A stretch of DNA of 60,120 nucleotides from an uncultured Oscillospiraceae bacterium (GCA_902497145.1 CABVDR010000010.1:1-60120); one strand, 5' to 3'. Positions 51,165 through 60,120 are shown, numbered from the stretch's first letter. Notes: a model not told the origin generated them from the letters alone. Translations and numbers: made by a program.

Positions 51165-53639
51165 TTACGCGGCGGCCCCGGACTGGGACGGGGAGGACTC
51201 CCCCTGGGTCCCGCTCTGGGCGGCCTGCTGTTGTTCTTCCAAAATCTCCTGGGCGGCCTGCTCCACCTTCTCGGCCAGCTCCTCCTCGGCCTGCTGGGCC
51301 GCCTGCTCTCCCTGGAGGATCTCGTTCTGGAACAGGGAGGCAAAGGTGTCCGCCATCCAGTCGTACTGCTGGGCGATCCAGCCACCCGACAGGGTGTTCA
51401 GGGCGTTGGCCTGGTGGGCAAAGGTGCCCAGGGCCTGGTACAGGGCGGCGGCGGCCTCGTCCCTGGCGCATTGGGCCGCATAGAGGGCGGCCTTGTCGGC
51501 GGTGCCCTTGGCGTACTCCTGAGTCACCGTGTCTACCTTGGTCACAGCCGCCTGAGCCGCGGAGCGGGCGGAGCGGATGGACTCATAGGACAGTCCCAGC
51601 TCCAGCACGTCCGACTTCAGCTCCCGCTCCAGGGCGGCAGTGTCCACCTCGTAGCGGCCGGCGGCCACGCTCTGGGCGTAGGTGGCGGCGGCGCTGCACA
51701 GGGCGGAGACGTTGAGCTCCACCGGGTCAAAGCAGACCAGCACAGCCTGCAAATCGTAGTCCGCTGCGTCCAGCTTGGTCAGCTCGGTCACCGTGAGGGC
51801 GGCCTGCTTCTGGGCCGTGCGGTACTGGGCCAGCCGCCGGTCCAGATCGTCCAGATCGGCCTGGACCTCATCTACCGCATCTTGGCTGCCCTCGCCCCGC
51901 TGCAGCTGGGTCTGGGCGTCGGCCAGCAGCTGCTGGAGAAGGGGCTGGCTGGCCTCCAGGCTGTCGGCCATCTGGCCGTAGACATAGTGGTCGATGAGAG
52001 CGTCCATCAGGTCCTCTCCGTCCTGGGCGGAGAGCATCAGACCCAGCAGCCGCTCCACATCCTTCTGGGAGGCGGCGGAGCTGCCGGAGCCCCCGCTGGA
52101 GGGGACGCTGGCCCCATCCAGGGCGGAGAGCAGCTCATCCAGCCGCTCCTGGGCCTGAGAGGACGAGGTGTCCACCGGTTGCCCGCTGGCCTGGCTCATA
52201 TCACGGCTCCAGCAGATCTGAACCGGAGGATCGGAGGCCTGCTGGCTGAGCAGGATGCACACATAATCCTCGTAGCTGTACTGCCGCTGGTACCAGTCGC
52301 CGCTGACGGTGCCGTTGGGCTGGAGAAGGGCCCCCTGGAGCACACTCTCCTGGGGTTCGCTCTCCCGGTCCTCCCTGGCCCACAGGTCGGCGTCCGAGCC
52401 GCTCTCCCAGGGGAGAAGGTTTGCGCACAGGCTGTCCTCCTCCGGGGCAAACCACAGCCGGTAGGCCTGGGCCTCAGCTCCCTCCTGCTGGTAGCTGCAC
52501 AGGGCGGTCAGACCAAGGACCTCATTTTCAATGAGAAAACCTCCGCTGCTGTCCGTCTCGGTGAGAGATGCCTCGCCGAAGGCCTCCCGCAGCTCGGCGG
52601 CGGTGAGGGTGAGCATCCAGGCCCCATCCAGGGTGCCCTGGTCAAACTCCCCGGCGTAGATGGCCTTGCCGTTGTCCCCATACAGAGTGCCAAAGCCGTC
52701 GGGGGTGAGGTTATCGGCGCTGCCGTCGTACCACAGCTTTCCCTTCTGGTACCATTGGATGGCCCCGTTGGTCTCCCCGGCGGTAAATTCCGCCTGGATG
52801 GTACTTCCGTCCTCCAGATAGATGGTGCCGCTGCCGTCATATTGTCCGGCGGCAAAGGAGCCCTTGTAGTGCATTTTGCCGTCCTCGCTGTACTCGGTTC
52901 CCTCTCCCTCGTAGAGCCCCTGGGCGAAGGAACCCACGTAGCGGCGGGTGCCGTCAGGATAGTAGGCGGTGCCGGCACCCTCATACAGGCCGTCCACAAA
53001 GGCACCCTGGTAGCACTTGACTCCGTCCTCGTAGGCGGTGCCCATGCCGTTGGCCAGGCCACCGGAGAACTGACCCTCATAGACCAGTACGCCCGCCTCG
53101 TAGAGGCTGCCGTCGCCGCTGCGTACCCCGTCCACAAAGTTCCCCTCGTAGGTCAGCAGTCCATCCAGGTCATATTCCTCACCCAAACCCTGGAGCAGTC
53201 CCTCCTCCAGGGTACCCCGGTACATAGGGTGCTGCTTCTCCTCGTCGTAGTAGACGATCACCCGGCCGGACCAGTCCGCCAGCTTGGGGTCCCCCTGGTA
53301 GAACTTGGCCACAAAGAAGTGGCTGAGCAAGAAGGGCCACACCACAAAGTAGAACAGCAGCCCCAGCAGAACCAGGCCGATGGCAAGCATAATAAGAAAG
53401 GATTTGGAGATAAACAGGCGCTGGGTCTCGATGTAATCCTCCCGCTTGGTGGGCTTTTTCACCGCTGCCGCCGCCCCCTGGAAGGAGGTGGTGGCCACCT
53501 TGGTGGCCTGGCGGGAGAAGTTGGTGATGCGGCGCAGATAGGCCCACAGTCCGGTCAGCTTCCGGGTAAAGAAGGCCCGGATGGTGCGGAAAAAGATCCC
53601 GAAGGAATTGAACAGTTGTCGCAGCAGATAGCTAAACAA
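51165..53639 (-). CDS. Membrane-anchored MORN-repeat protein
   Basis: This 824-residue protein has an amphipathic basic N-terminus, one membrane segment (about 81-108), then about seven to nine MORN repeats (YEGNFVDGVRSGDGSLY, YEGQFSGGLANGMGTAY, YVGSFAQGLYEGEGTEY and so on, about residues 135-340), and a long Gln/Ala-rich helical tail with low complexity at the very end. MORN repeats bind lipids or proteins. The TTG at 53639 is chosen since AGGGGG lies 7 nt upstream; longer versions overlap the previous gene. Its place between the DUF4255 gene and the tail-anchored protein suggests a membrane platform for the injection system. Confidence 0.85.
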   Translation of the reverse strand: MFSYLLRQLFNSFGIFFRTIRAFFTRKLTGLWAYLRRITNFSRQATKVATTSFQGAAAAVKKPTKREDYIETQRLFISKSFLIMLAIGLVLLGLLFYFVVWPFLLSHFFVAKFYQGDPKLADWSGRVIVYYDEEKQHPMYRGTLEEGLLQGLGEEYDLDGLLTYEGNFVDGVRSGDGSLYEAGVLVYEGQFSGGLANGMGTAYEDGVKCYQGAFVDGLYEGAGTAYYPDGTRRYVGSFAQGLYEGEGTEYSEDGKMHYKGSFAAGQYDGSGTIYLEDGSTIQAEFTAGETNGAIQWYQKGKLWYDGSADNLTPDGFGTLYGDNGKAIYAGEFDQGTLDGAWMLTLTAAELREAFGEASLTETDSSGGFLIENEVLGLTALCSYQQEGAEAQAYRLWFAPEEDSLCANLLPWESGSDADLWAREDRESEPQESVLQGALLQPNGTVSGDWYQRQYSYEDYVCILLSQQASDPPVQICWSRDMSQASGQPVDTSSSQAQERLDELLSALDGASVPSSGGSGSSAASQKDVERLLGLMLSAQDGEDLMDALIDHYVYGQMADSLEASQPLLQQLLADAQTQLQRGEGSQDAVDEVQADLDDLDRRLAQYRTAQKQAALTVTELTKLDAADYDLQAVLVCFDPVELNVSALCSAAATYAQSVAAGRYEVDTAALERELKSDVLELGLSYESIRSARSAAQAAVTKVDTVTQEYAKGTADKAALYAAQCARDEAAAALYQALGTFAHQANALNTLSGGWIAQQYDWMADTFASLFQNEILQGEQAAQQAEEELAEKVEQAAQEILEEQQQAAQSGTQGESSPSQSGAAA

Positions 53640-53670
53640 AGGAAGTCCCCCTATGTGATATCGTAACGCC

Positions 53671-54069
53671 TCAGCGTGTGAACACGCCCAGCTGGTTGAG
53701 CAGGTATACGCCCAGGCCAATCACGGCCAGCACCACCACAGCGGTGACCACCCGGATGAGCTGCTGTTTCCGGTAGTCCGCGGCCACGTGCAGGGGCTGG
53801 ACCGGAGAGCGGCGTATGTATCCGTCTGGCGCAGGCGGAGTGGGACGGGGCGGCTGAGGCTGGGTCTCCCCGGAGGGGGTGTAGCCCCGGCGGCGCTTGC
53901 CTGCCGCCTTGCGCACCTGCGCCTCCCCCTGGGTCAGAGTGCGGCCTGCCCAGCGGCTGGCCTGGTTCACCAGGCTGGTGTCCCGACGCAGATTGCCCTG
54001 AATCCGCTGAGCCGCATTGCGGGCCGCTGCCTCCGCCTGATGGCGGAGAATGTCAAATTGTGTCGCCAT
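53671..54069 (-). CDS. Tail-anchored membrane protein of unknown function
   Basis: This 132-residue protein has a basic, helical N-terminal half, a proline-rich linker (QPQPPRPTPPAPDG) and one C-terminal membrane segment (about 106-126) with a four-residue tail. It is of no recognised family. The layout suggests a cytosolic domain fixed to the membrane. It sits between the cyclase-like receptor and the MORN protein, both membrane proteins, and may help to form the same assembly. A clear ribosome site (GGAGG) precedes the ATG. Confidence 0.82.
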   Translation of the reverse strand: MATQFDILRHQAEAAARNAAQRIQGNLRRDTSLVNQASRWAGRTLTQGEAQVRKAAGKRRRGYTPSGETQPQPPRPTPPAPDGYIRRSPVQPLHVAADYRKQQLIRVVTAVVVLAVIGLGVYLLNQLGVFTR

Positions 54070-54081
54070 CGTTGGACCTCC

Positions 54082-56703
54082 TTACTGTCCCGAGTCCAGG
54101 CTGATCTCGTCCTCCGGCCGCTTTTCCAGCCGGTCGGCCAGATACAGGTAGTACCGGGCTCCGCCGTCCCCCGTGTTGTGGTGGACCAGACTGAGGAAGA
54201 TGCGCTTGGCCTGGGAGAAGTCCCGGGCGTACAGGGCGTACACCCCCTGGGAGAAGCGCTCGCCGGTGTCCTCCTTCACCTTGCGGATCTCAAAGACGTC
54301 GCCGTCAAAAATCTCATAGGTGCGGATGGCCTCGCCGCCCTCCAGGCACTTGCCCATGTAGCGGCTGCCGTACCCCTGGGCGCCGCGGATGACCGCCTCA
54401 GTGCACAGAATATTGGCCTCCAGGCGGCCGCACAGGTCCACCAGGTGCTTGGCAACCGAGAAGCTGGAGGAGATGGAGGTGGGCTCGATCTGGTTCTCGT
54501 CCCCTACCACGCCCAGCATCACGCTGCCCTTGTCCAGGGCGATGCGCACCGTCACGGGGGGACGGCCGTCCAGCTCCCGCTCCCGGTTGATCTCCAGCAC
54601 CTCCTGCTGCACTGCCACCGCGGTGCTCACCGCTGCGGCGCTGCCCTCCTCAAAGACGGCGTCGTAGCCGTTGTAGGCGAAGTTAAAGACGGTGCCCCCC
54701 TTTTGAGTGACAATGGAGGCGGTGCGCTCAATGATCTCGTTGATGTTGTCAAACAGTTCCCGGCCGCTCTTCTCATACACCTGGGGAGGGAAGTGGAAGG
54801 AGAGCATCATGGCTGCCAGATCCCGGGAGACGAAGGTCTGCTTATCCACCTCCTGGATGCTGGTTTTCCCCAGCAGGGAGAGGACACGCTCCGGGACAAA
54901 GCGGCGGTAGGACTGGGCCAGTTCCTGCTGCTGTGCCTCCACGTTTTGAAGGGCGGAGGACAGGGCGTTTACATCGTCGGCCAGACTGGCCAGCTCGTCG
55001 CCGCCCCCCACCTGCACCCGCACCTCCCGCTGACCGGAGGCCAGGCGCTCCATTCCGTCCAAGGAGCGGCGCAGGCCAATGGTGATCCAGCACAAGATGG
55101 CAAGGGTCAATGCGCACAGGAGAGCCGAGAGGGCGATGAGCCCCTGAACCATCCACTGGCAGGAACTCCAGCCCGCCTGCTCCAGCCTGGCACTGCTCAC
55201 ATCCACCGCCAGCACCGCCTCCCCCAGGGCGCGGTAGAGCACATAGTGGGTCCCGTCCCCCTGGGTGCGCTTCCAGAAGAGGCTGCCGTCGGCCAGGGCC
55301 TGCTGGGCCTGGGTGCGGTCAAAGCTGGGGCTCAGTTCCCCCCGGGTCCCGGCGGGCAGACCGGTGTTGGTGCTGTTTACCGTCCACACCCCATCTGCCG
55401 AGGGAACATACACCGCCACACAGGCGTCCTCGTACAGACCGCCCGCCGCGCCGGCTAAGCTGTCTCCCAGGCTCTGGGGCAGATCGTCGTCCAGGATGTC
55501 GTAGTGGAGCAGGGACTGAGAGACCAGGGAGCCCATCAGGGAGGCGGCCTCCCGCTGGGCGGCCTGGCGGCTGGAGGCGCGTACCGGCCCCCGCACCAGC
55601 GCGCCGGTGCCCAAAATAGCCGCCGCCAGCACCAGACAGCCCCACCGCACCAGCATGGGCAGGCGGAAGCGGTTCTGCTCACACAGTAAAAACCACACCA
55701 GCACGCTCACCACCAGGACTACCAAAGCAAGCCCGGCCAGCGTGAGCCCGCATTGCAGGGCGGAGGGGTAGAGCATCCCGGTCAGATCGGTCACAGCGCT
55801 TCCCCGGTCCAGCAGCAGGGTGTCCCCGTCCATCAGCAGCAGGGCATCCCCGTCCCGGGTGATCCACAGATCGGAGCAGTGGTCCAAATCATAAGCATCT
55901 TTTTCCAGTTCCAGGGTGGCGTAGGGCTGCCACTGGGCAAAGTCCGCATAAAACACCTTAAGACCGGCACCATCCACGTAGCATAGACCGGTGCCAGCCT
56001 GAGTTAATTGCGTAATTTGTTCGCCGCTAGTTAGTGTAACGGTCTGTCCATCCGTCCCCATCAGGGTGTTCCCAGCGGCCAGTACCTGGCTGCCGTCGGA
56101 GAGGACCAGAGCGGCCTGCAATCCTTCCTGGGTCACCTCGCCCAGCTTCTCCAGGCCGCTGTTGGCGTTGGTGCGCCGGTAGAAGGTGGCAGTATCCCCC
56201 TCCATCAGGGCAAAGGAGACCACGCCGTCCACCTCCGAAAAGTTGGAGAAGGAGAGGGCGGCCATTTGGTCCTGGAGGCTTACCCCCGGGCAGGACTCAC
56301 TGAGCAGCAGCTCCGCCTGGCTGCCCTTCTGGGTGAGACGGTAGAGTTGAAGGTGAGTCTCTCCGTCTGTGTTGTACAGGCCCAGATACACCGCCCCGCC
56401 GGACGCCGGGTAGAGGGCGGCCGGAATGCTCTGCTGGGGCAGCCCCTCGGCGGTAAGCGTCCAGGTCTCGGTCCGCTTGCCGGTTTGGTCTCCCACCACC
56501 AGGGTATATTGGCCGGAGTCCCGGCCCAGCACGTAGATCTGCCCTTGGGTGTCAGCGGCGGTAAGCAGGTAGCTGGCCGAGCCCCGCCCGGTGCGGAGAA
56601 CAGATACACACTCCCGCCCGGTATCCCAAAAGAGAAGGGCGGTGCCGCAGCCCAGCAGAGCCAGGATCAACACAAATACGCTCCATCGTTTCAACTGCCG
56701 CAT
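54082..56703 (-). CDS. Membrane receptor with degenerate adenylate/guanylate cyclase domain
   Basis: This 873-residue protein has a membrane segment at the N-terminus, a large propeller-like repeat region (about 40-310), two membrane segments near 320-375, a further extracytoplasmic part, a membrane segment near 510-535, HAMP, and a C-terminal class III cyclase-like domain (about 640-810). In the cyclase domain the two metal-binding aspartates are not seen: the first site reads MMLSFHFPP where F-x-D-I-x-G-F-T is usual, and the second reads FAYNGYDAVFE where G-D is usual. It is probably a signalling or scaffolding pseudo-cyclase. The ATG at 56703 follows AGAGGTGAGAGG; upstream TTG is less likely. 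Confidence 0.85.
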   Translation of the reverse strand: MRQLKRWSVFVLILALLGCGTALLFWDTGRECVSVLRTGRGSASYLLTAADTQGQIYVLGRDSGQYTLVVGDQTGKRTETWTLTAEGLPQQSIPAALYPASGGAVYLGLYNTDGETHLQLYRLTQKGSQAELLLSESCPGVSLQDQMAALSFSNFSEVDGVVSFALMEGDTATFYRRTNANSGLEKLGEVTQEGLQAALVLSDGSQVLAAGNTLMGTDGQTVTLTSGEQITQLTQAGTGLCYVDGAGLKVFYADFAQWQPYATLELEKDAYDLDHCSDLWITRDGDALLLMDGDTLLLDRGSAVTDLTGMLYPSALQCGLTLAGLALVVLVVSVLVWFLLCEQNRFRLPMLVRWGCLVLAAAILGTGALVRGPVRASSRQAAQREAASLMGSLVSQSLLHYDILDDDLPQSLGDSLAGAAGGLYEDACVAVYVPSADGVWTVNSTNTGLPAGTRGELSPSFDRTQAQQALADGSLFWKRTQGDGTHYVLYRALGEAVLAVDVSSARLEQAGWSSCQWMVQGLIALSALLCALTLAILCWITIGLRRSLDGMERLASGQREVRVQVGGGDELASLADDVNALSSALQNVEAQQQELAQSYRRFVPERVLSLLGKTSIQEVDKQTFVSRDLAAMMLSFHFPPQVYEKSGRELFDNINEIIERTASIVTQKGGTVFNFAYNGYDAVFEEGSAAAVSTAVAVQQEVLEINRERELDGRPPVTVRIALDKGSVMLGVVGDENQIEPTSISSSFSVAKHLVDLCGRLEANILCTEAVIRGAQGYGSRYMGKCLEGGEAIRTYEIFDGDVFEIRKVKEDTGERFSQGVYALYARDFSQAKRIFLSLVHHNTGDGGARYYLYLADRLEKRPEDEISLDSGQ

Positions 56704-56707
56704 CCTC

Positions 56708-57439
56708 TCACCTCTTCCTGCGCCGGGCAAACCACCATTTCACGCGCCCCACCAACAGGGAGCACCAGCGGCGCACAACATTCTTTTTCGCCAGGGCCTG
56801 GTAGGCCCCTTGAATCTCTTCGCTTCTGACCCGCCACAGGGCATACAGCTGCACCGGACTGGCACAGACACCCCGGTCCAGCTCATCCAGAAAGCGCAGC
56901 TCCTCCCGGGGGGAGGACAGGCGGGGGCGCAGGATCTTGGAGAGCTGGTCTCCCGCCAGGTAGGCCGTCTCCCGGGGATTCATATCTTCAATGGGCACGG
57001 CGTGAAAGCGCAGGCAGATGGCCCGGTTTGCCGGATCCACCCGCACATTGTCGGACAGCAGCAGGGCACAGGCCACGTCGGGAGGATAGTCGGCCAGATT
57101 CAGCACCTGCTGGCACAGCTGCCCGGCGTAGTAGAGCCGGTCCTGCCAGCTGTGCCGGTCCCCCTTGTAGAAGAACTGGTCGATGGGTGTTCCGCCGCAG
57201 TCCTGAAAGACCGCCACCAGACTCTCTCCGGCCAGAAACACATTTTCCAGGGCGGCACAGCCCTTGAGCTGGTCAAAGCAGGGCAGGTACTGGCGGAGAA
57301 GAGGGCCCTCGTACAGATTCAGCAGGCAGCCGCCCATCTCCCGGTCCAGAATATCCACCGCCTCGGCAAAGGCGTAGTTCTCCCGGCTGTCCGGTACGCG
57401 CACCACCTTATAGCGCTCCCGCACCACCATGACATCCAT
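56708..57439 (-). CDS. Uncharacterised protein, possibly a protein-kinase-like fold
   Basis: This 243-residue protein is not recognised with certainty. It begins MVVRERYKVVRVPDSRENYA, has a hydrophobic segment GESLVAVFQDCGGTP like a kinase hinge, then ALLLSDNVRVDPANRAICLRF, which resembles the outline of a kinase catalytic loop and following strands without HRD or DFG. The C-terminus is very basic (VKWWFARRRKR) and may touch the membrane or nucleic acid. It is just upstream of the pseudo-cyclase gene. A pseudokinase is a guess; the fold needs testing. Confidence 0.6.
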   Translation of the reverse strand: MDVMVVRERYKVVRVPDSRENYAFAEAVDILDREMGGCLLNLYEGPLLRQYLPCFDQLKGCAALENVFLAGESLVAVFQDCGGTPIDQFFYKGDRHSWQDRLYYAGQLCQQVLNLADYPPDVACALLLSDNVRVDPANRAICLRFHAVPIEDMNPRETAYLAGDQLSKILRPRLSSPREELRFLDELDRGVCASPVQLYALWRVRSEEIQGAYQALAKKNVVRRWCSLLVGRVKWWFARRRKR

Positions 57440-57483
57440 GCGGTTCCCCCCTCTCCGCCGGGCCAGACCCGGCTGTTTTTGAC

Positions 57484-59262
57484 TTACTCCACAATCACAA
57501 AGGCGCTGGCGGTCACCGACTCGTCCGCCCCGGCCACAGCGGTGATCTCATAGGTGCCGGGCAGCTCGGGGGCCTGGTAGAGGCCGTTGCGGTCGATGAC
57601 CCCGCCGTTTTCCTCCTTCACGCTCCAGGTGACGCTCTTGTCCTCGGAGCCCACCACGTCCGCCTGGAACTGCAGCTTTTCCCGGCAGCCCAGCCGGGAG
57701 AATTCCGGCGTTACTGACAGACTCAGCCGCCGCTGGGACAGGATGCGGCTGGTGTCCCGCTCCGGCTTCTGGGCGAAGTAGTGCACCCGAATGAGGTTGC
57801 CGTCCACCGTGTCGTGGAGCCACAGGCCGATGCGCATGGTTCCCCGCTCGGGGTAGACCAGAGCGGCCGCCTCCACCCAAGGAGGTGAAATTTTCAGGGA
57901 CTTGTGCTTAAACACCTCGCTGTTGCCGCACAGCAGTGCGGTCTCGTCCCGCTCCCGGTCCACAAATTCTACGCTCAGCCGCACGTCCACCGCCCCGGCC
58001 CCCAGGCCGTGGGCGATCTCTTTGGAAAATACCCGGCTGTTGACCCGGATGCCGCCTGGCATGGTGAGGTCCACCGTGCCGTGGGCCACGGCGTAGTCGT
58101 ACTGCTCCGGGGAGGGGATGCCGAAGTCCAGATGCAAGGCTCCGGAGGAGGGCTGATAGACCGCCTTCACGTCGGGCTTCTGCCAATACTCCAGGCTGCG
58201 TACCGAGGTGGTCACCGTCAAATCGCCGCTGCCGCCCCCCTGGGAGGTTTTCTCCCCCTGCACCGACTGCTGGAAGGGCAGACTGGTCACGCCGCCCACA
58301 AACACACCGCCCGCAGAGTGGATCAGCTCCAGCTTGGCCAGATACAAGGGCAGATCCTGGCCCCGGAGATGGCGGCTCAGGTCGTCCATCTGGCGGCGGC
58401 GCATCCGGCAGGCCTCCGCGTCCCGGCACAGGTGGACAGTGGCCCCCACCTCCAGGTAGTTTTTGTAGTGGTGGCTGCCCAGCTCCACATTGAGCTCGCA
58501 GCCGCTGGGGAACAGCCGGCTGTCCACGTCGCTGAGGGCCTTGGCCCGCAGGGGGAAGTCCACGGTGTACACGCACCGCTTCTCCTCCCGGCTCTCCTGC
58601 CAGGCCAGGCGGACCCGGCCGTTGTCGCTCTCAGCAAAGGTGTTCTCGCCCTCCAGGGAGAACTGTACCGGCGGGGTGTTCTCATTCTTCACCACCAGCA
58701 CCTGCACCTGGAACTCCTCCCCGGCGCACAGGGTGGAGGGGAGGGAGAGGACCAGAATGAGCTCGTCGCTCTGGTAGAGCACCGACACATTTTCCCGCCC
58801 GGCGGTCTCCAGCAGATCCTGGTAGGCGGGGGGCTCGGCGGTGAGGAAGAGGCGGTAGCCCTCCCGGGTGAGATCAAACTGCCGCTGGGCGCCCACCTCG
58901 GCTCCGGTGGCGTTTACCGGCTCCACGTCCTCCTGGGCGTAGGCCAGGCACAGATAGGCGTCCTTCTTGCCCGCCAGGGTCTCCTGCCCCTCCAGCATGG
59001 GCAGCTTGCGAAAGAGAGCTTCGGGGACGATGATCTCCCGGCCCTGGTAGTCCAGAGCCATACCGCTCTCGATCATCAGGGTGGACTCGTCGCTGGCGGT
59101 GACCCCCAGGCCGCACACCACGCCGGCGCCGTGGACCAGGCGGTTGAGCAGTTCCCGCTTGGTGCAGTGGTAGCGCTGCTCCACCTCAAAATCCCGGACG
59201 GTGAGCAGCTTCCCGTAGAAGTAGCGGTTGCGTTCGAAGGGCAAAAAATTGGCGTTATTCAT
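57484..59262 (-). CDS. Injection-system protein with eCIS-type N-terminus and C-terminal Ig-like domain
   Basis: This 592-residue protein starts NRYFYGKLLTVRDFEVEQRY then HGAGVVCGLGV, a pattern typical of a large protein found in extracellular contractile injection clusters. The middle is strand-rich. The last 85 residues (SVTPEFSRLGCREKLQF, then IDRNGLYQAPELPGTYEITA) form a bacterial Ig-like domain, suggesting surface exposure or binding to a target. It may be a baseplate-to-fibre adaptor. The ATG at 59262 has GGAGG about 8 nt before and overlaps the tail-protein gene by 8 bp. Confidence 0.82.
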   Translation of the reverse strand: MNNANFLPFERNRYFYGKLLTVRDFEVEQRYHCTKRELLNRLVHGAGVVCGLGVTASDESTLMIESGMALDYQGREIIVPEALFRKLPMLEGQETLAGKKDAYLCLAYAQEDVEPVNATGAEVGAQRQFDLTREGYRLFLTAEPPAYQDLLETAGRENVSVLYQSDELILVLSLPSTLCAGEEFQVQVLVVKNENTPPVQFSLEGENTFAESDNGRVRLAWQESREEKRCVYTVDFPLRAKALSDVDSRLFPSGCELNVELGSHHYKNYLEVGATVHLCRDAEACRMRRRQMDDLSRHLRGQDLPLYLAKLELIHSAGGVFVGGVTSLPFQQSVQGEKTSQGGGSGDLTVTTSVRSLEYWQKPDVKAVYQPSSGALHLDFGIPSPEQYDYAVAHGTVDLTMPGGIRVNSRVFSKEIAHGLGAGAVDVRLSVEFVDRERDETALLCGNSEVFKHKSLKISPPWVEAAALVYPERGTMRIGLWLHDTVDGNLIRVHYFAQKPERDTSRILSQRRLSLSVTPEFSRLGCREKLQFQADVVGSEDKSVTWSVKEENGGVIDRNGLYQAPELPGTYEITAVAGADESVTASAFVIVE

Positions 59263-60120
59263 GTTTGGCTCCTCCAATCGTGGTGTCATAGTGGATGGTG
59301 GCCTGCTCGTCGATGACCGCCGGCACATACCCTCCGATCCTGGCGTTGATGCCCAGGTACGTATGCCAGTCCAGCTGCACACAGGGCTTGAGCTGGATCA
59401 TCTGCATGGTCATCCCCGCTGGGATGACCTCCTCCATATCCCGCTGGAACTGCTCCCGCTCCTTTTGGTTGGCGAAGGTGTCCTCGGGCAGCAGGACAAA
59501 GAAGCGGTAGGGGTCCTCCCCGTACAGCCGCCGGTAGAGCTCCGGGTTGCGGCAGTCGGGCCGGTTGGGGGAGACCTGGAAGGGTTCAATGAGGATGGGG
59601 TCCCGCCCGGTAAGACGGCGCACGCTGCGCCGCACCCCCTCCACGGTGTACAGGTCCTCGTAGTCAGGCAGGGCGGTGGCGATGCGCTTTCGAAGCGCCT
59701 CCTCGCTGCCGCCCCCCTCCATACATACCCAGCTGGCCAGGTATTGCAGCACCTCGCCGTCGGCATACTGGTAATCCATTCGGCCGGGGAGGGCGTCAAT
59801 GGTGCGGTCCATGTCGGCGTACATACTGTCGAAAATGGAGAGAAAGCGGTAGGTAAAGTCCTCCCCCCGGTAGATGGCGGGGAGGTAGTCGGTCATGTGG
59901 TCCCCCCGCATCCACAGCCGCAGGGCGTGGACCACCGGGGCCTGGGCGCCGGTGGCGGTGAGCTCCAGCATGACCCACAGGTAGCGCCCCGTACAGGACA
60001 GCAGGCACTCCCCGCTCTCCGAGACAGGTGCTCCGAAGATCTCCCGCAGGACGGGGACGGGATCTCCCTCCAGGGAGCGGATCCCCTCATCCAGATCGCT
60101 CCACTCCCGCCAGCGGCGGG
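59255..60120 (-). CDS. Phage-tail-like protein of the contractile injection system (5' end outside window)
   Basis: The frame is open from 60120 to its stop at 59255, giving 288 codons. The visible part has CTGRYLWVMLELTATG, then HMTDYLPAIYRGEDFTYRFL, YASWVCMEGG-like (LASWVCMEGGGSEEALRKR) and the C-terminal region, matching the phage-tail protein family related to the P2 gpI baseplate component. The start lies beyond the window. It fixes this end of the cluster as structural; sheath, tube and other baseplate genes are expected further to the right. Confidence 0.88.
   Translation of the reverse strand, partial: RRWREWSDLDEGIRSLEGDPVPVLREIFGAPVSESGECLLSCTGRYLWVMLELTATGAQAPVVHALRLWMRGDHMTDYLPAIYRGEDFTYRFLSIFDSMYADMDRTIDALPGRMDYQYADGEVLQYLASWVCMEGGGSEEALRKRIATALPDYEDLYTVEGVRRSVRRLTGRDPILIEPFQVSPNRPDCRNPELYRRLYGEDPYRFFVLLPEDTFANQKEREQFQRDMEEVIPAGMTMQMIQLKPCVQLDWHTYLGINARIGGYVPAVIDEQATIHYDTTIGGAKHE

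Noticed and set aside
52790..53160. DNA-level tandem repeat or CRISPR-like array
   Set aside because: The periodicity is that of the MORN repeats (about 63-69 bp) with divergent codons; there are no identical repeats with unique spacers.
50574..53666. 1030-codon open frame on the plus strand
   Set aside because: It is opposite the DUF4255 and MORN genes, which have clear families and ribosome sites. The plus-strand product is a Val/Gly/Leu-rich artefact.

Overview
The window reads as chromosomal DNA of an anaerobic, moderately high-GC gut Firmicute of the Oscillospiraceae type (Flavonifractor / Pseudoflavonifractor-like). This is inferred from two-subunit glycine dehydrogenases, an iron-sulfur serine dehydratase, Firmicute BirA, RsbW and SpoIIE families, strong AGGAGG ribosome binding sites and tight ATGA-coupled operons. 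No rRNA, tRNA, CRISPR array or insertion sequence was seen.

Layout. (1) 1-7.7 kb, plus strand: a one-carbon/glycine/serine operon (SHMT-like C-terminus, gcvH, gcvPA, gcvPB, lplA, lpdA, sdaAB, sdaAA) able to link C1 units, glycine, serine and pyruvate. gcvT is not visible. (2) 7.7-16.7 kb: a second glycine-dehydrogenase pair in a minus-strand operon with a short-chain dehydrogenase and an ATP-NAD-kinase-like protein, then a sigma-54 activator and an NhaC-family antiporter. Both the operon and the antiporter gene have textbook sigma-54 promoters, so this looks like one regulon. (3) 17-24.3 kb: a GH42 beta-galactosidase, then a TetR regulator and an operon for an AbgT-type transporter, an amidohydrolase and an M32 carboxypeptidase. 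The operon has a consensus sigma-70 promoter followed by a perfect 9-bp inverted repeat. (4) 24.4-29.9 kb, minus strand: a dlt-like operon (adenylation enzyme, PLP decarboxylase/racemase-fold protein, carrier protein, MBOAT acyltransferase, SGNH protein). (5) 30-32.7 kb: bioY-bioD-bioA under a BirA operator. (6) 32.8-36.4 kb: a LuxR-type regulator and a LytTR pseudo-receiver / LytTR response regulator / GHKL kinase operon.

(7) 36.5-60.1 kb, all minus strand and running off the right edge: the most unusual region. It holds accessory and structural genes of a contractile injection system (tail protein, a protein with an eCIS-type N-terminus, DUF4255, DUF4280 PAAR-like tip, AAA+ ATPase, DUF4157 zinc-peptidase-like protein). 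Between them lie membrane proteins (tail-anchored 132-aa protein, MORN-repeat protein, cyclase-like receptor) and a partner-switching circuit: two RsbW-like ATPases, one STAS protein, one intact and one apparently dead SpoIIE-type phosphatase, and a MATE transporter fused to a third RsbW-like domain. A DUF2156 protein and a GNAT protein complete it. Sheath, tube and most baseplate genes are not in the window and would be expected to the right.

The longest stretch without a gene is 12680-13094 (415 bp), which holds a sigma-54 promoter, an inverted repeat and a sigma-70 promoter. Other gaps are under 300 bp and hold the promoters and terminators listed.
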